Of a DNA stretch of 64,000 bases, positions 42,438 to 50,950 are shown in pieces. The notes below the pieces were generated by a model. It was not told the DNA's origin. It ran no database searches and worked only from the letters and a program-made list of their open reading frames with translations. Location: contig NZ_NISX01000005.1 of assembly GCF_002591895.1 (NCBI RefSeq), positions 173,180 through 237,179 on the forward strand, in the 5' to 3' direction. The position numbers and the translations under genes were made by a program. Position 1 is the stretch's first letter. Each line of letters opens with the position of its first letter. Source of the DNA: Lacimicrobium alkaliphilum. Its GTDB lineage: Bacteria > Pseudomonadota > Gammaproteobacteria > Enterobacterales > Alteromonadaceae.

Positions 42438-44474
42438 GTGAGCACTTCAGGTCAGGACAGTAATACTTCCCGTAAGCGCGGTATCAGAGCATCACGCAGT
42501 AAACTCGACAGGGCAATGCTGGCGGCCGGGTTTAAAACTCAGACAGCCCTGGCCCGGAAAATTGCCGAGCAAGAGCAATTAGACGCACCACCTAAGGACA
42601 TGGTGAACCGGGCCTTTCGTCAGTTGCCTGTAGAGCCTATGTCACTTGAGCGTATCGCCGAAGCCCTTTGTGTACCCGCCTACCAGCTATACCTTACCAG
42701 TGAAGACAACCAACACCAGGACAGCCTGCCCGAGCCCGCACCTGCCGCAGGAGAACAGGCGGTCATACCGGGCAATCAGACCACTAAGCCTGGCCTGAGC
42801 TGGAAGCGCAGTGCGTGGCTGATTATTCCGTTACTGATTATTGTCGGCGTATACTTCGGGCAGTCGGCGCCGGTTGAATCCACGGCCCCTTCCCGTATCC
42901 AAAACCGGGATATCAGCACGTTAAAACTGGCAATAGTGGCATCCCCTGGTTCCTTCGACTCTGCGCTGAAAACTGAATTAACGACACAGTTCAGATCACA
43001 GGTCCGGCTTGTGGAAAACTGGCCGCAACAGCAGTTGTTGCAGCAGGATAAACTCGACTGGAGCAAAACCTTAGAATCGGATTACGTTCTCACCTGGGAA
43101 ACCAGTGAACTTGAGCGTTACACGCAATTGCAGGTTTACCTTATCAATCAACAACAGCGGGTTTTACTCTACAGTGACGCGTTGTTAACGGCCTCACTGG
43201 ATGATATCCAGGCCCTGCTCGGCCAGAGGATTACCCATGCCTTTGTCAACTACCTGCAATCAGGTGAAATAAAAGCAGAAACCGGGCTGACATTAAATAC
43301 CGAAGCCTTGCAGCAATTTATGCTGGCGATGCAGTATTTCAATCAGGAAAACACCCTGGCTAATTTATCCCGCACCGAAAGCCGGTTACAAAGGTCATTA
43401 CGACTGGACAGTGATTTCGCCCGGGCACAGGGAGCGCTGTGCACCACCTTGCTGCGCAAAGCCAGTTTAAGCAGTGATATCGAGATGATTGCTGATACCA
43501 AAGAGGTCTGTCAGAAAGGTGTGCAGATAGCTGCGGTTGAAGAGTCGTTGCAAGGCATGGCGAATTACGTCAGGGGTCACGACCAGTTAGATGAATCGAT
43601 GCACTACTATGAGCAAATTTTGCAGTTTAATCCAGGCTTTACCGATGCCTTGTATGGTAAATCTAAAGTGTTGGAAAAACAGGCTGTATTGCAGAAGCAA
43701 CCCGATTTATTTGCTGAGGCCATCGATGTTCTCGATGCTGCCATTGATTTGGAGCCAGATGGCTGGCGAGGTTACTTTATCAAATCCCACTTATTGTACC
43801 GCCTGGGTAAGCCATCAGAGGCTATCGCTGCACTTGAGATTGGGGTAAGTAAGGAAGCAAACTTTAATACGTTGAACAATATCGGCACCATGTATTTTTG
43901 CCAGGGTGAAATGCCCAAAGCCAAAGAGGCGTTTTTGCAGGTAACCGAACTGGAACGCGACCCAAGCTGGATCATTGAGCACCAACTGGCCTCACTGTTT
44001 CAGTTTTCAGGTGAAACCGATAAAGCCGTGGAATATGCTGAGCGCGGCATGGCGTTGCTGGATACCGAACAGGTGGATGGCCATTTTGATCCCTGGATCA
44101 CCAAGGCCCTGGCTTATCAGGCACATGGCAATCAACAGGTTGCCCATGAGAGCTTTGCTAAGGCCCTGAAAATTGCCGAACGTTTGCGCCTGTCGGGTAA
44201 AGATCCGGGCAATACCGATATTCAGCTGGTCTATATAAAAGTCGCTGATGCCTATATCGACAACAAGGTTATCAGCGATCCGGTACGCCAGACACTGCTG
44301 GATGAACTGAACGAAATAGCAGATAAAGCCACTACCCCCAATGCCATGGTCAGGCTGATGCTATCCTATGTGATGCTGAACCATTATGAGCCTGCCCGCC
44401 CAATCTACCAAAGAATAGGGGCTATGTGCCCGGGCTTTGTAAAAGACCCGATTCTGGCTCCACTGGCAACCTGA
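42438..44474 (+). CDS. Transmembrane HTH/TPR regulator (locus B)
   Basis: A 678-aa paralogue of the protein at 6603-8663. The HTH module is at about 18-88 (MLAAGFKTQTALARKIAEQE, then PKDMVNRAFRQ and YLTSED), one membrane helix at about 124-141, and an exported region with TPR-like repeats at about 330-600 (MANYVRGHDQLDESMHYYEQ, FNTLNNIGTMYFCQGEMPKA). The start is GTG at 42438; an upstream ATG at 42424 runs into a stop. A Fur-box-like element lies ahead and a terminator behind (44511-44539). It is 2.9 kb from the locus B cohesin-like gene, with the TonB receptor and the pseudogene between them. A regulatory role in surface-protein expression is inferred. Confidence 0.7.
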   Translation: MSTSGQDSNTSRKRGIRASRSKLDRAMLAAGFKTQTALARKIAEQEQLDAPPKDMVNRAFRQLPVEPMSLERIAEALCVPAYQLYLTSEDNQHQDSLPEPAPAAGEQAVIPGNQTTKPGLSWKRSAWLIIPLLIIVGVYFGQSAPVESTAPSRIQNRDISTLKLAIVASPGSFDSALKTELTTQFRSQVRLVENWPQQQLLQQDKLDWSKTLESDYVLTWETSELERYTQLQVYLINQQQRVLLYSDALLTASLDDIQALLGQRITHAFVNYLQSGEIKAETGLTLNTEALQQFMLAMQYFNQENTLANLSRTESRLQRSLRLDSDFARAQGALCTTLLRKASLSSDIEMIADTKEVCQKGVQIAAVEESLQGMANYVRGHDQLDESMHYYEQILQFNPGFTDALYGKSKVLEKQAVLQKQPDLFAEAIDVLDAAIDLEPDGWRGYFIKSHLLYRLGKPSEAIAALEIGVSKEANFNTLNNIGTMYFCQGEMPKAKEAFLQVTELERDPSWIIEHQLASLFQFSGETDKAVEYAERGMALLDTEQVDGHFDPWITKALAYQAHGNQQVAHESFAKALKIAERLRLSGKDPGNTDIQLVYIKVADAYIDNKVISDPVRQTLLDELNEIADKATTPNAMVRLMLSYVMLNHYEPARPIYQRIGAMCPGFVKDPILAPLAT

Positions 44475-44510
44475 TATCAATCCTCAGAAATAATTATTCA
44501 TGCTTTTACA

Positions 44511-44539
44511 CCGGGAGAGTTACCTCTCTCCCCGGTTTT
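44511..44539 (+). terminator. Terminator after regulator copy B
   Basis: The stem CCGGGAGAG (44511-44519) pairs with CTCTCCCCGG (one bulged C) ending at 44535, followed by TTTTA. It lies 37 bp after the stop codon. Confidence 0.75.
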
Positions 44540-44578
44540 ATCATCATCCTTATATCCTCCGCCATCTCCCTGACAGCA

Positions 44579-44618
44579 GCTAACGCAAGTTAACCGTAGT
44601 TAACGGCAGTTAACTTTA
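44579..44618. repeat. Four 10-bp phased repeats upstream of a PEP-CTERM gene
   Basis: The units GCTAACGCAA, GTTAACCGTA, GTTAACGGCA and GTTAACTTTA follow one another exactly 10 bp apart, so the TAAC cores lie on one helix face. They precede the PEP-CTERM gene start by about 135 bp and look like a cooperative operator array. Confidence 0.6.
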
Positions 44619-44752
44619 TTGCTTTGTTTTTATTGATTATTTTTGTGCAAGAATCATTTTACCAACACCAGCCTAAAGGTGTTGCACCAGAACGCTAAGA
44701 GGCCCCTTGGACTCTGACGGAACCGAACGTTAACAAACTTAAGGAATACAAA

Positions 44753-45376
44753 ATGAAAAAGCTAGTAATGGCTATGATGCTATTCGGGTTTAGCTGTATA
44801 ACCCAGGCAGGCCTGATTACCGACATTGCCGGCAATCTGCTTGGCGCCACCAATGTCGAAGTCGATGGGAACTTATTTGATGTCGCCTTTGAAGATGGCA
44901 CCTGTATCGACGTGTTTTCAGGTTGTGATGATAATGCAGATTTCACCTTTAACACACAAAGCGCAGCCATTGCGGCAAGCTGGGCGCTGGTTAATCAGGT
45001 TTTTATCGGTATTTTTGACACGGACACCACCAGAACCAATGGCTGTGAAGATATCCACAATTTCTGTTGGGCTTACACGCCTTACGACGTCAATAGCGTG
45101 GGTCAAATTGAGTTTCATGCCGCCACCAATGGGCCTGAAGAATATCATGATGGCGTCGCTTGCTGTTCAACCAACGACTATATCGATTTGTCACTTCCTT
45201 ACTGGGATACCGCGACCTGGGCCGTTTGGTCGGTAGCAGGCACAGACAACAACCCGGACAATGAGCAGGGAACCACGATCCCTGAACCCGCCACTTTGAT
45301 TTTATTCTCAATGGGATTAATGGTGTTAGTTCGCCGTCACTCGAAGTCGTCCTTTGATTGTGAATCATCGATATAA
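44753..45376 (+). CDS. PEP-CTERM exported protein, unknown function
   Basis: A 207-aa protein with a signal peptide at 1-19 (ITQA/G). The body has several cysteines (GTCIDVFSGCDD, TNGCEDIHNFCWAY, VACCSTND) and many aromatic residues; a compact disulfide-bonded domain is likely. The sorting tail near residues 177-197 reads IPEPATLILFSMGLMVLVRR, followed by a 10-residue extension (HSKSSFDCES) beyond the basic block, longer than usual. No cohesin-like pattern was seen. It is preceded by a phased repeat array and by a poly-purine ribosome-binding site (AAGGAA). Confidence 0.75.
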   Translation: MKKLVMAMMLFGFSCITQAGLITDIAGNLLGATNVEVDGNLFDVAFEDGTCIDVFSGCDDNADFTFNTQSAAIAASWALVNQVFIGIFDTDTTRTNGCEDIHNFCWAYTPYDVNSVGQIEFHAATNGPEEYHDGVACCSTNDYIDLSLPYWDTATWAVWSVAGTDNNPDNEQGTTIPEPATLILFSMGLMVLVRRHSKSSFDCESSI

Positions 45377-45437
45377 GTCTGAATAAATGCCCTTGCAAGG
45401 CTGAACAATACCACTACCTGCTTTTTGGAGAGCGACA

Positions 45438-48107
45438 ATGAAATATTACCTGGTCATCTGTTTTACGGCAGCCACCCTAATGTTCGGTCTGCCAGCGCTG
45501 GCGATGACAACACCGAAAACAGCGCAGGATATTATTACCATCCTGAATGACGCCGCAAAGATATGCTCCAAAGACTGTCAAAAAACCTGTTCAGCCGAGG
45601 CAAAGGCTCTGGCTAAGTTGCCTGGGGTGAGTGGTCATATTCAGCAATTTAAACAAAGTGCGACTAACTGCAGGAGTACATTGTTAAATGACAAACAAGG
45701 AAAAAGTTCACCGGCGCATATGAATGCCTATATGTCGCTGATGATGGTAGACAGCAACATTGACCAAATTATTAAAGCTGAACAAACACAAGCCAGTACA
45801 ACTAACAAAGCCAACTCGGCGCCGTCTAAAGTGGATACCAATATTCACGATGCTGATGGTGTTCTGGATATCAACAAAGTGCATCAATTGTACAGCCATT
45901 TGCCGCAATTCTGTGACACGCATTTGAACAATCCTGGTGATGTCACCCTGCGTACTTGCCGGGATCAATGCCAACAGGGAGCCGATAAGGTAAAAGAGTA
46001 CAGTGAAAATTACCTGCACAGTGCAGAGAAAAGCAAATCAGCCACTGGCCTGGATATAATGAAATACAAAGGTCTGATGGCATCCAATTTACAACAGCTG
46101 GAACGAACCCTTTCTAAACAAGGCATGTGTTTTTACATCTTAGAAGGCCACTTCAAAAAAGGCCCTACCCCGGATATTTACAAAGCCATCTATGCCGCAG
46201 CTCAGGAAGTAAAAGACGGCAAGTGGCCGCCTAAAGCGGCACCCAGTCTGGATTTGGATGAGCTGCTGGTTGAGGAAGACGAAACGCTGGCAGATAAACT
46301 AAAGCGCTTGTTTGCCATCGATGCTCCGCAAAAGCTGACGTTCACCGGGGCACAACAGCTGTTTGTTAATACGCCTGAATTTAAAGCGATCGCCGCAGAG
46401 GCCAGGAAAAACGGCTTTCACGTTGCCCAAGTGAAACAGTCCATGACCAAACTAAACACTCTTAAAGATAAGCTCGATTCTAATCAATGGCGACGCAAAG
46501 CGGAGCAATTCAGTGACTATGGGAGTAAAGCGGAGTTAGTCGAGGCCTTAACCCGACGTTGCGACACCAGCTATCTGAAAGATTTTAATCAGGATCGCCT
46601 TTGGATAATGCCTGTTGGCAGACACGGGTTCGAGTTAAATTATCATATCCCTTCTGCTTATTTGCATCGCCTGTGCTTTAACGAGCTCACCCCTGCACTG
46701 CAAGCCGACATTGACACAATGACCAGCCGGGAAAGCTATCAAACATGGGTAGAACAACATGTATCACAAGCGCCACTAAGCGGTCGCGCAACGTGCAGGG
46801 ACTGTCCGCCTGACCGCGTAATGACACCGGCACAATGGCTGCCTGCATGGGCAACCTATGCGCAGACCCGGGCAGATGAATTTGAAAATCAGGGGAAAAA
46901 CGCAGAATACGTTGCCAATTACAAAGCCGTCATGCAGCAAGAACCGTTCACCCAATGGCTAAAACAACATCAGCAGGAAGTCAATGATGCACAGGATGCA
47001 CTCAAATCTGCTGCTATGAGTGCCAGGCATCAAATCACTCTGGCCAGTCCGTATAAAATGGAAATGACAAAAACTGGCTTGCACGGTATTGATTATGTTT
47101 ATGCTTATATGCCCAAACTTGTACAGACAAATAAACCCCGCGCGAATGATGTGCCAAAAGTCCGGTTAACGTCGTTTAAATTGCACGACATGTTAGCCTG
47201 TGAGCAGGCATCTTCTTTGTGGCAAGCGTTCATTAAAGATCCTGTGAACGTGGGCTATGACCATTTCCACAAAACCCGTATCGCCATCAGCACCTGCAAT
47301 GACAAATTTAACTATGTGGCCAATTCCCGTTCCGGCTTTGATGATTTAATTACGGCCAGCTCCATTGGTGGTGATGTAGTACAACAGGTTATTACCAAAG
47401 GGCAGTTACAGGTTAACACCAGAGGGACTGTATATAACGAATATATTAAGTTCCAGGGTGTTGACTACCTCGATTTCTACGGCCTGTATTCTGTTAATGA
47501 AAAACTCAAACAATTAGCTGCCCGGCTCAGCTCTGATCAGGAATCGGCGAAAAATCACTTTGCTACACTCACCGCCGATGAATACCAGCAGATAACGGGT
47601 ATCGATATCAATGACAAACAAAAAATCGTACAAGCGATGGAGGACTATAAAAAACAACAAAAACAACAAAAACAACAAGCCTTGATAGAGCGCATGGGGG
47701 GCCAGGCAGACAAACAGCAGACCATTGAAAAAGCGAAAGTATCAGGCTCAGCGCTGAAAATGGAACGATACGGACGCTGTTTAAGAGATGGAACGGCGAA
47801 TACCTATAACTGCGAATGTTTAGCCGATGCCTACGTCAAACAAAAAGCCGCAAATCCAGCTTTAGATGATTACCAGATTCACAAAAACACCTCGGCGCAA
47901 TGTTTTGATTTAACCGCAATAGCAAAAGTCAAAAATAAGGAATGCACAGGTCGGCAAAAATACGGAACTTCTCTTAAAACTGACTGCGAATGCTACGGTA
48001 ATACCTATGCAAAACTGGTGACCCAATCAGGCAGACTCACCCGCGCTGACCAAAAAAGAGCCGGTTCCGAAGCCCTTACAGCCTGTTCAAAAGGGTTCCC
48101 ACAATGA
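45438..48107 (+). CDS. Large secreted cysteine-containing protein, unrecognised
   Basis: An 889-aa exported protein with a signal peptide at 1-22 (GLPALA/M). The mature N-terminus carries CSKDCQKTC. The middle is helical and hydrophilic. The C-terminal 115 residues hold two related cysteine modules: GRCLRDGTANTYNCECLADA and CTGRQKYGTSLKTDCECYGN, each with a CEC and a tyrosine-rich helix. I do not recognise the family. It overlaps the next gene in ATGA (48104-48107) and begins an operon running to 50769. A GGAGAGCGACA site precedes the ATG. Export followed by disulfide formation is likely; the function is unknown. Confidence 0.75.
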   Translation: MKYYLVICFTAATLMFGLPALAMTTPKTAQDIITILNDAAKICSKDCQKTCSAEAKALAKLPGVSGHIQQFKQSATNCRSTLLNDKQGKSSPAHMNAYMSLMMVDSNIDQIIKAEQTQASTTNKANSAPSKVDTNIHDADGVLDINKVHQLYSHLPQFCDTHLNNPGDVTLRTCRDQCQQGADKVKEYSENYLHSAEKSKSATGLDIMKYKGLMASNLQQLERTLSKQGMCFYILEGHFKKGPTPDIYKAIYAAAQEVKDGKWPPKAAPSLDLDELLVEEDETLADKLKRLFAIDAPQKLTFTGAQQLFVNTPEFKAIAAEARKNGFHVAQVKQSMTKLNTLKDKLDSNQWRRKAEQFSDYGSKAELVEALTRRCDTSYLKDFNQDRLWIMPVGRHGFELNYHIPSAYLHRLCFNELTPALQADIDTMTSRESYQTWVEQHVSQAPLSGRATCRDCPPDRVMTPAQWLPAWATYAQTRADEFENQGKNAEYVANYKAVMQQEPFTQWLKQHQQEVNDAQDALKSAAMSARHQITLASPYKMEMTKTGLHGIDYVYAYMPKLVQTNKPRANDVPKVRLTSFKLHDMLACEQASSLWQAFIKDPVNVGYDHFHKTRIAISTCNDKFNYVANSRSGFDDLITASSIGGDVVQQVITKGQLQVNTRGTVYNEYIKFQGVDYLDFYGLYSVNEKLKQLAARLSSDQESAKNHFATLTADEYQQITGIDINDKQKIVQAMEDYKKQQKQQKQQALIERMGGQADKQQTIEKAKVSGSALKMERYGRCLRDGTANTYNCECLADAYVKQKAANPALDDYQIHKNTSAQCFDLTAIAKVKNKECTGRQKYGTSLKTDCECYGNTYAKLVTQSGRLTRADQKRAGSEALTACSKGFPQ

Positions 48108-49696
48108 CATCAGGCTACTCAACTCTCAAGTGGGCGCACCTGATGACAGTACTGGCCATCAGTGCCAGCTCTTATGCCAGCTTTGATGCCAGCTCTGCCT
48201 CAGAGCTGCAGGTACTCACAGCAGACAATCGTCTGGATGTGGGCAATGCGAAGATACTCGCTGGCAAGCTGGAGCAGATTTGCACCAGTCGCTTTCATAA
48301 TCAGGCGCAGGCCTTTCAGTGTAAATCCGCCTGTGGCGGATTAGATGAAGCCGTCAGCGGTGTGTCGACCCATATCAACCGGCAGGCAAATCCGACGATT
48401 ATAAAAAACAGTCTTAAAACACTGGTACAACGCACCTTACAATGCAATCAAAGATGGCAGCGTGATTTCCCTCAGGAATTTAAACCTTTTGCTCTGCTGC
48501 TAAAAAGCCTGCATGAAGGCCGAATGCCACAACCGGGCAAGCCTGCACCACAATTACAAAATAATCCTGCACATTACGCCGAGAACCTGAAACAACTGGC
48601 ACCACAGTTGTCGTCGCTGGGTAATGTCTGTCACGAATCCTTGTTCAGAGACAGTTGCCTGAAAAGCTGTGATATCAGCACGGATTCAGTGAACCTGGCC
48701 GAGACCCTGCAACAGGGCACATGGCAAAGTTTAAGCAGCATGAATGAAGAAACACCCTGGGTAAAAGCACTCAGAACAACCTCCACTGCATTGCATCAAA
48801 AAACCCGGCAATGTGCTAAGCATTATGGCCGCACACCGGCAGGTGTTTTGTCATCGGTGCAACTGATCAGTAAAACGGTGCAGGACAAAGCCAATGAAGT
48901 GTATAGCCGCCATTTAGAAACGGAAAAACTCCGCCGCGAGGAATTAGCCCGGCAACGGGACGCAGAGCTCCAGCAACGGAACGCAGAGCGCCAGCAACGC
49001 AAAACCGAAGAACAGCATCGTTATCAGCAGGAAGTCGCCAGATTGCATCAATGCCGCAACGACAGCCCCTTTGATGGCTATAGCGGCTGTAGTTATCTCA
49101 CCGCCATTTATGACGGTAACTTTCAACAGGCGATAAGCCTGGAGTTACAGACTTCGAATCAGTTTAAAGACGGCTGGTTAAGCAAAACCAACCGGGAGCT
49201 GGCAAAAGGAACCCCGCTGGAATTTTTGACAGCGCTGCAGGATACCGGATATCGGGCTTTCACTTTTATTGATAAGTTGATAACGGTTTATTCAGCATAC
49301 TACAGCGCCGCATATCCGGGTTGTCTGGGCGATAACCCGATAGAAATTACGTTAACGACCGAAGTCAGCACTGAGTATAAAAATGGATTTGGGAGCGTTG
49401 TCCATTTTACTAAACACCTGGAGACCGATTACCTGTTAATACCCAGGAGACTTTACGATAAATTTGGCCTGGCAGGTATCGGCACCCGCGGTTTGGGTAT
49501 TTCGACAATAGCAGAACAAGCATTAAAGGCAGGCAGTGAGCAACAAGGGTTATCGACCCTGGATGTGACGATGGGCCTCAGCAGCGCGATGGATAATTAC
49601 GGATGTGACAGCGCTACGATGCGCAAACTGGAGCAGCAAATGCTTAGCTACCAGGCCCACCGCCAGCAATATAACCGGCAATTCGGTGGCGGATAA
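48104..49696 (+). CDS. Secreted protein with coiled coil, unrecognised
   Basis: A 530-aa exported protein with a signal peptide at about 1-25 (ISASSYA/S). Cysteine pairs recur (EQICTSRF, FQCKSACGG, NVCHES, DSCLKSCD), similar in style to the upstream 889-aa protein. A charged coiled coil at about 270-310 (ELQQRNAERQQRKTEEQHRY) separates it from a C-terminal domain with CRNDSPFDGYSGC. The start overlaps the previous stop by 4 bp. No family recognised. The two proteins probably act together outside the cytoplasm. Confidence 0.72.
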   Translation: MTSGYSTLKWAHLMTVLAISASSYASFDASSASELQVLTADNRLDVGNAKILAGKLEQICTSRFHNQAQAFQCKSACGGLDEAVSGVSTHINRQANPTIIKNSLKTLVQRTLQCNQRWQRDFPQEFKPFALLLKSLHEGRMPQPGKPAPQLQNNPAHYAENLKQLAPQLSSLGNVCHESLFRDSCLKSCDISTDSVNLAETLQQGTWQSLSSMNEETPWVKALRTTSTALHQKTRQCAKHYGRTPAGVLSSVQLISKTVQDKANEVYSRHLETEKLRREELARQRDAELQQRNAERQQRKTEEQHRYQQEVARLHQCRNDSPFDGYSGCSYLTAIYDGNFQQAISLELQTSNQFKDGWLSKTNRELAKGTPLEFLTALQDTGYRAFTFIDKLITVYSAYYSAAYPGCLGDNPIEITLTTEVSTEYKNGFGSVVHFTKHLETDYLLIPRRLYDKFGLAGIGTRGLGISTIAEQALKAGSEQQGLSTLDVTMGLSSAMDNYGCDSATMRKLEQQMLSYQAHRQQYNRQFGGG

Positions 49697-49697
49697 C

Positions 49698-49796
49698 ATG
49701 GGCAGAATAAATTCATACCCTGCAGAACAAGAAATCAGGCAAGCCTCCCGTCGGATGATGCTCAGGTTTGAGTCATCTGCTGTGAATCCGTTATGA
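49698..49796 (+). CDS. Very small ORF (32 aa) within the operon
   Basis: MGRINSYPAEQEIRQASRRM and 12 more residues. It starts 1 bp after the previous stop and its stop overlaps the next start in ATGA. This perfect coupling is the main support. It may be a real small protein or a translational relay that links the neighbours. No homology is claimed. Confidence 0.35.
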   Translation: MGRINSYPAEQEIRQASRRMMLRFESSAVNPL

Positions 49797-50632
49797 ATCG
49801 CCTAACAGAATGGCTCAGATGCGTATTGCCGCAAGCAGGGAAATCGCACCAAAAAGCGCCCTGCTTATCAGCAGAAACGTCGTCAGCGACCAATATAACA
49901 CAGCTCTACAATGAACTGCGCCATATACAGCAGCAACTCCTGGAAGAGATTACCGCCAGGGTGAGCATTAAACACGGCGGTTTTACATCTTCGGAAACTG
50001 GTAATAAAGGTATCCGTGAAGGACTCAGGCTGGCTAAAGAATGCATCAGAAGTGTTGACCCTTGTTGGGTTCAGGTTTCCTCATGGGAGGGGCTGGCCGA
50101 AGATCAAAAGCAGTACCTTGATAACCTGCTTCACCAGTTACAACAGCATCCGCCAAAAGCAGCCGACGCTTTACTTAATCAGCAACAACGCCAGGCAATT
50201 TTATCAAACCTGACCACGCTGAAACAGGACATCTCATCTAATGCGAGTCATACCTTGGATAACCAGGCTGATACGCTAAAACTGACCGACATTCAGACCC
50301 ACAAACGCCAGTTTATCAATACTATCAGCGAGAAAATAAAGCAGACTTTAATCCATTTCAGCGATAAGGATGTGGAAATTAACACTCAACTGGTCTCTTT
50401 GCAGAGTTTACCCGCACAGCAATACCTGAATAGCACCCAACTCCCCCTTGAACCTGCCAGCAGAGAGGTTCTGCAACAGGCACTGGACAACATCAACGCT
50501 CAGCAACAGCTATTTAATGCGCAGCCTGGTTATAAAGGGGTTTATGAACTGGTCGGGCTCAACGATGCGGCAGAGGTAATCAGACAAAAACTGCGAACCA
50601 TCACTAACAATCAATCACAAACAAAGGCATGA
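49793..50632 (+). CDS. Helical protein without signal peptide, unrecognised
   Basis: A 279-aa hydrophilic, mostly helical protein. It starts MNRLTEWLRCVLPQAGK with no export signal. Predicted coiled coils lie at about 35-55 (YNELRHIQQQLLEEITARV) and 145-185. The C-terminal part includes NAQPGYKGVYELVGLNDAAE. It is the cytosolic or peripheral member of the operon with the two secreted proteins, and overlaps the small ORFs on either side in ATGA. No family recognised. Confidence 0.65.
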   Translation: MNRLTEWLRCVLPQAGKSHQKAPCLSAETSSATNITQLYNELRHIQQQLLEEITARVSIKHGGFTSSETGNKGIREGLRLAKECIRSVDPCWVQVSSWEGLAEDQKQYLDNLLHQLQQHPPKAADALLNQQQRQAILSNLTTLKQDISSNASHTLDNQADTLKLTDIQTHKRQFINTISEKIKQTLIHFSDKDVEINTQLVSLQSLPAQQYLNSTQLPLEPASREVLQQALDNINAQQQLFNAQPGYKGVYELVGLNDAAEVIRQKLRTITNNQSQTKA

Positions 50633-50769
50633 CTGAATTTATGGCCTTGCAAACAAAATTGCCGCCCTTAATGGCCGTACCAAAACACCTGCCGTATGCG
50701 CAAATACAAAAGCTCTACAGTGACCAGCTGGATAACAAATTTGAAGCGTTCTTTAGTAACGCCGAATAA
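50629..50769 (+). CDS. Small ORF (46 aa) ending the operon
   Basis: It starts in the ATGA overlap with the previous stop. The peptide begins MTEFMALQTKLPPLMAVPKH and ends FEAFFSNAE, without signal peptide or membrane helix. Coupling to the upstream gene is the only support. It could be a genuine small protein or the remnant of a longer gene. Confidence 0.4.
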   Translation: MTEFMALQTKLPPLMAVPKHLPYAQIQKLYSDQLDNKFEAFFSNAE

Positions 50770-50950
50770 ACCTCTCGTTGGCCAGATGAGTCTGAAAGGT
50801 TAGTGCTCAAACATATTGATCTTAATGGGAACGCGGAGATACAACCTGCACTGTAAAGGATTCATAACAGGGCTAATTTTACAGCACTGAAATCCCAATG
50901 TAATTTTGTTAGAGTACGCTGCATTTTGCACCCCTAATTAAAGGAAACCT

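Noticed and set aside
44579..44618. Iterons of a replication origin
   Set aside because: The repeats are only 10 bp and four in number, with no replication initiator gene or DnaA boxes nearby. An operator array is more likely.
42310..50950. Composite transposon or prophage
   Set aside because: No transposase, integrase, terminal inverted repeats or phage genes were found. Only the duplicated aminomutase 5' end supports an insertion.
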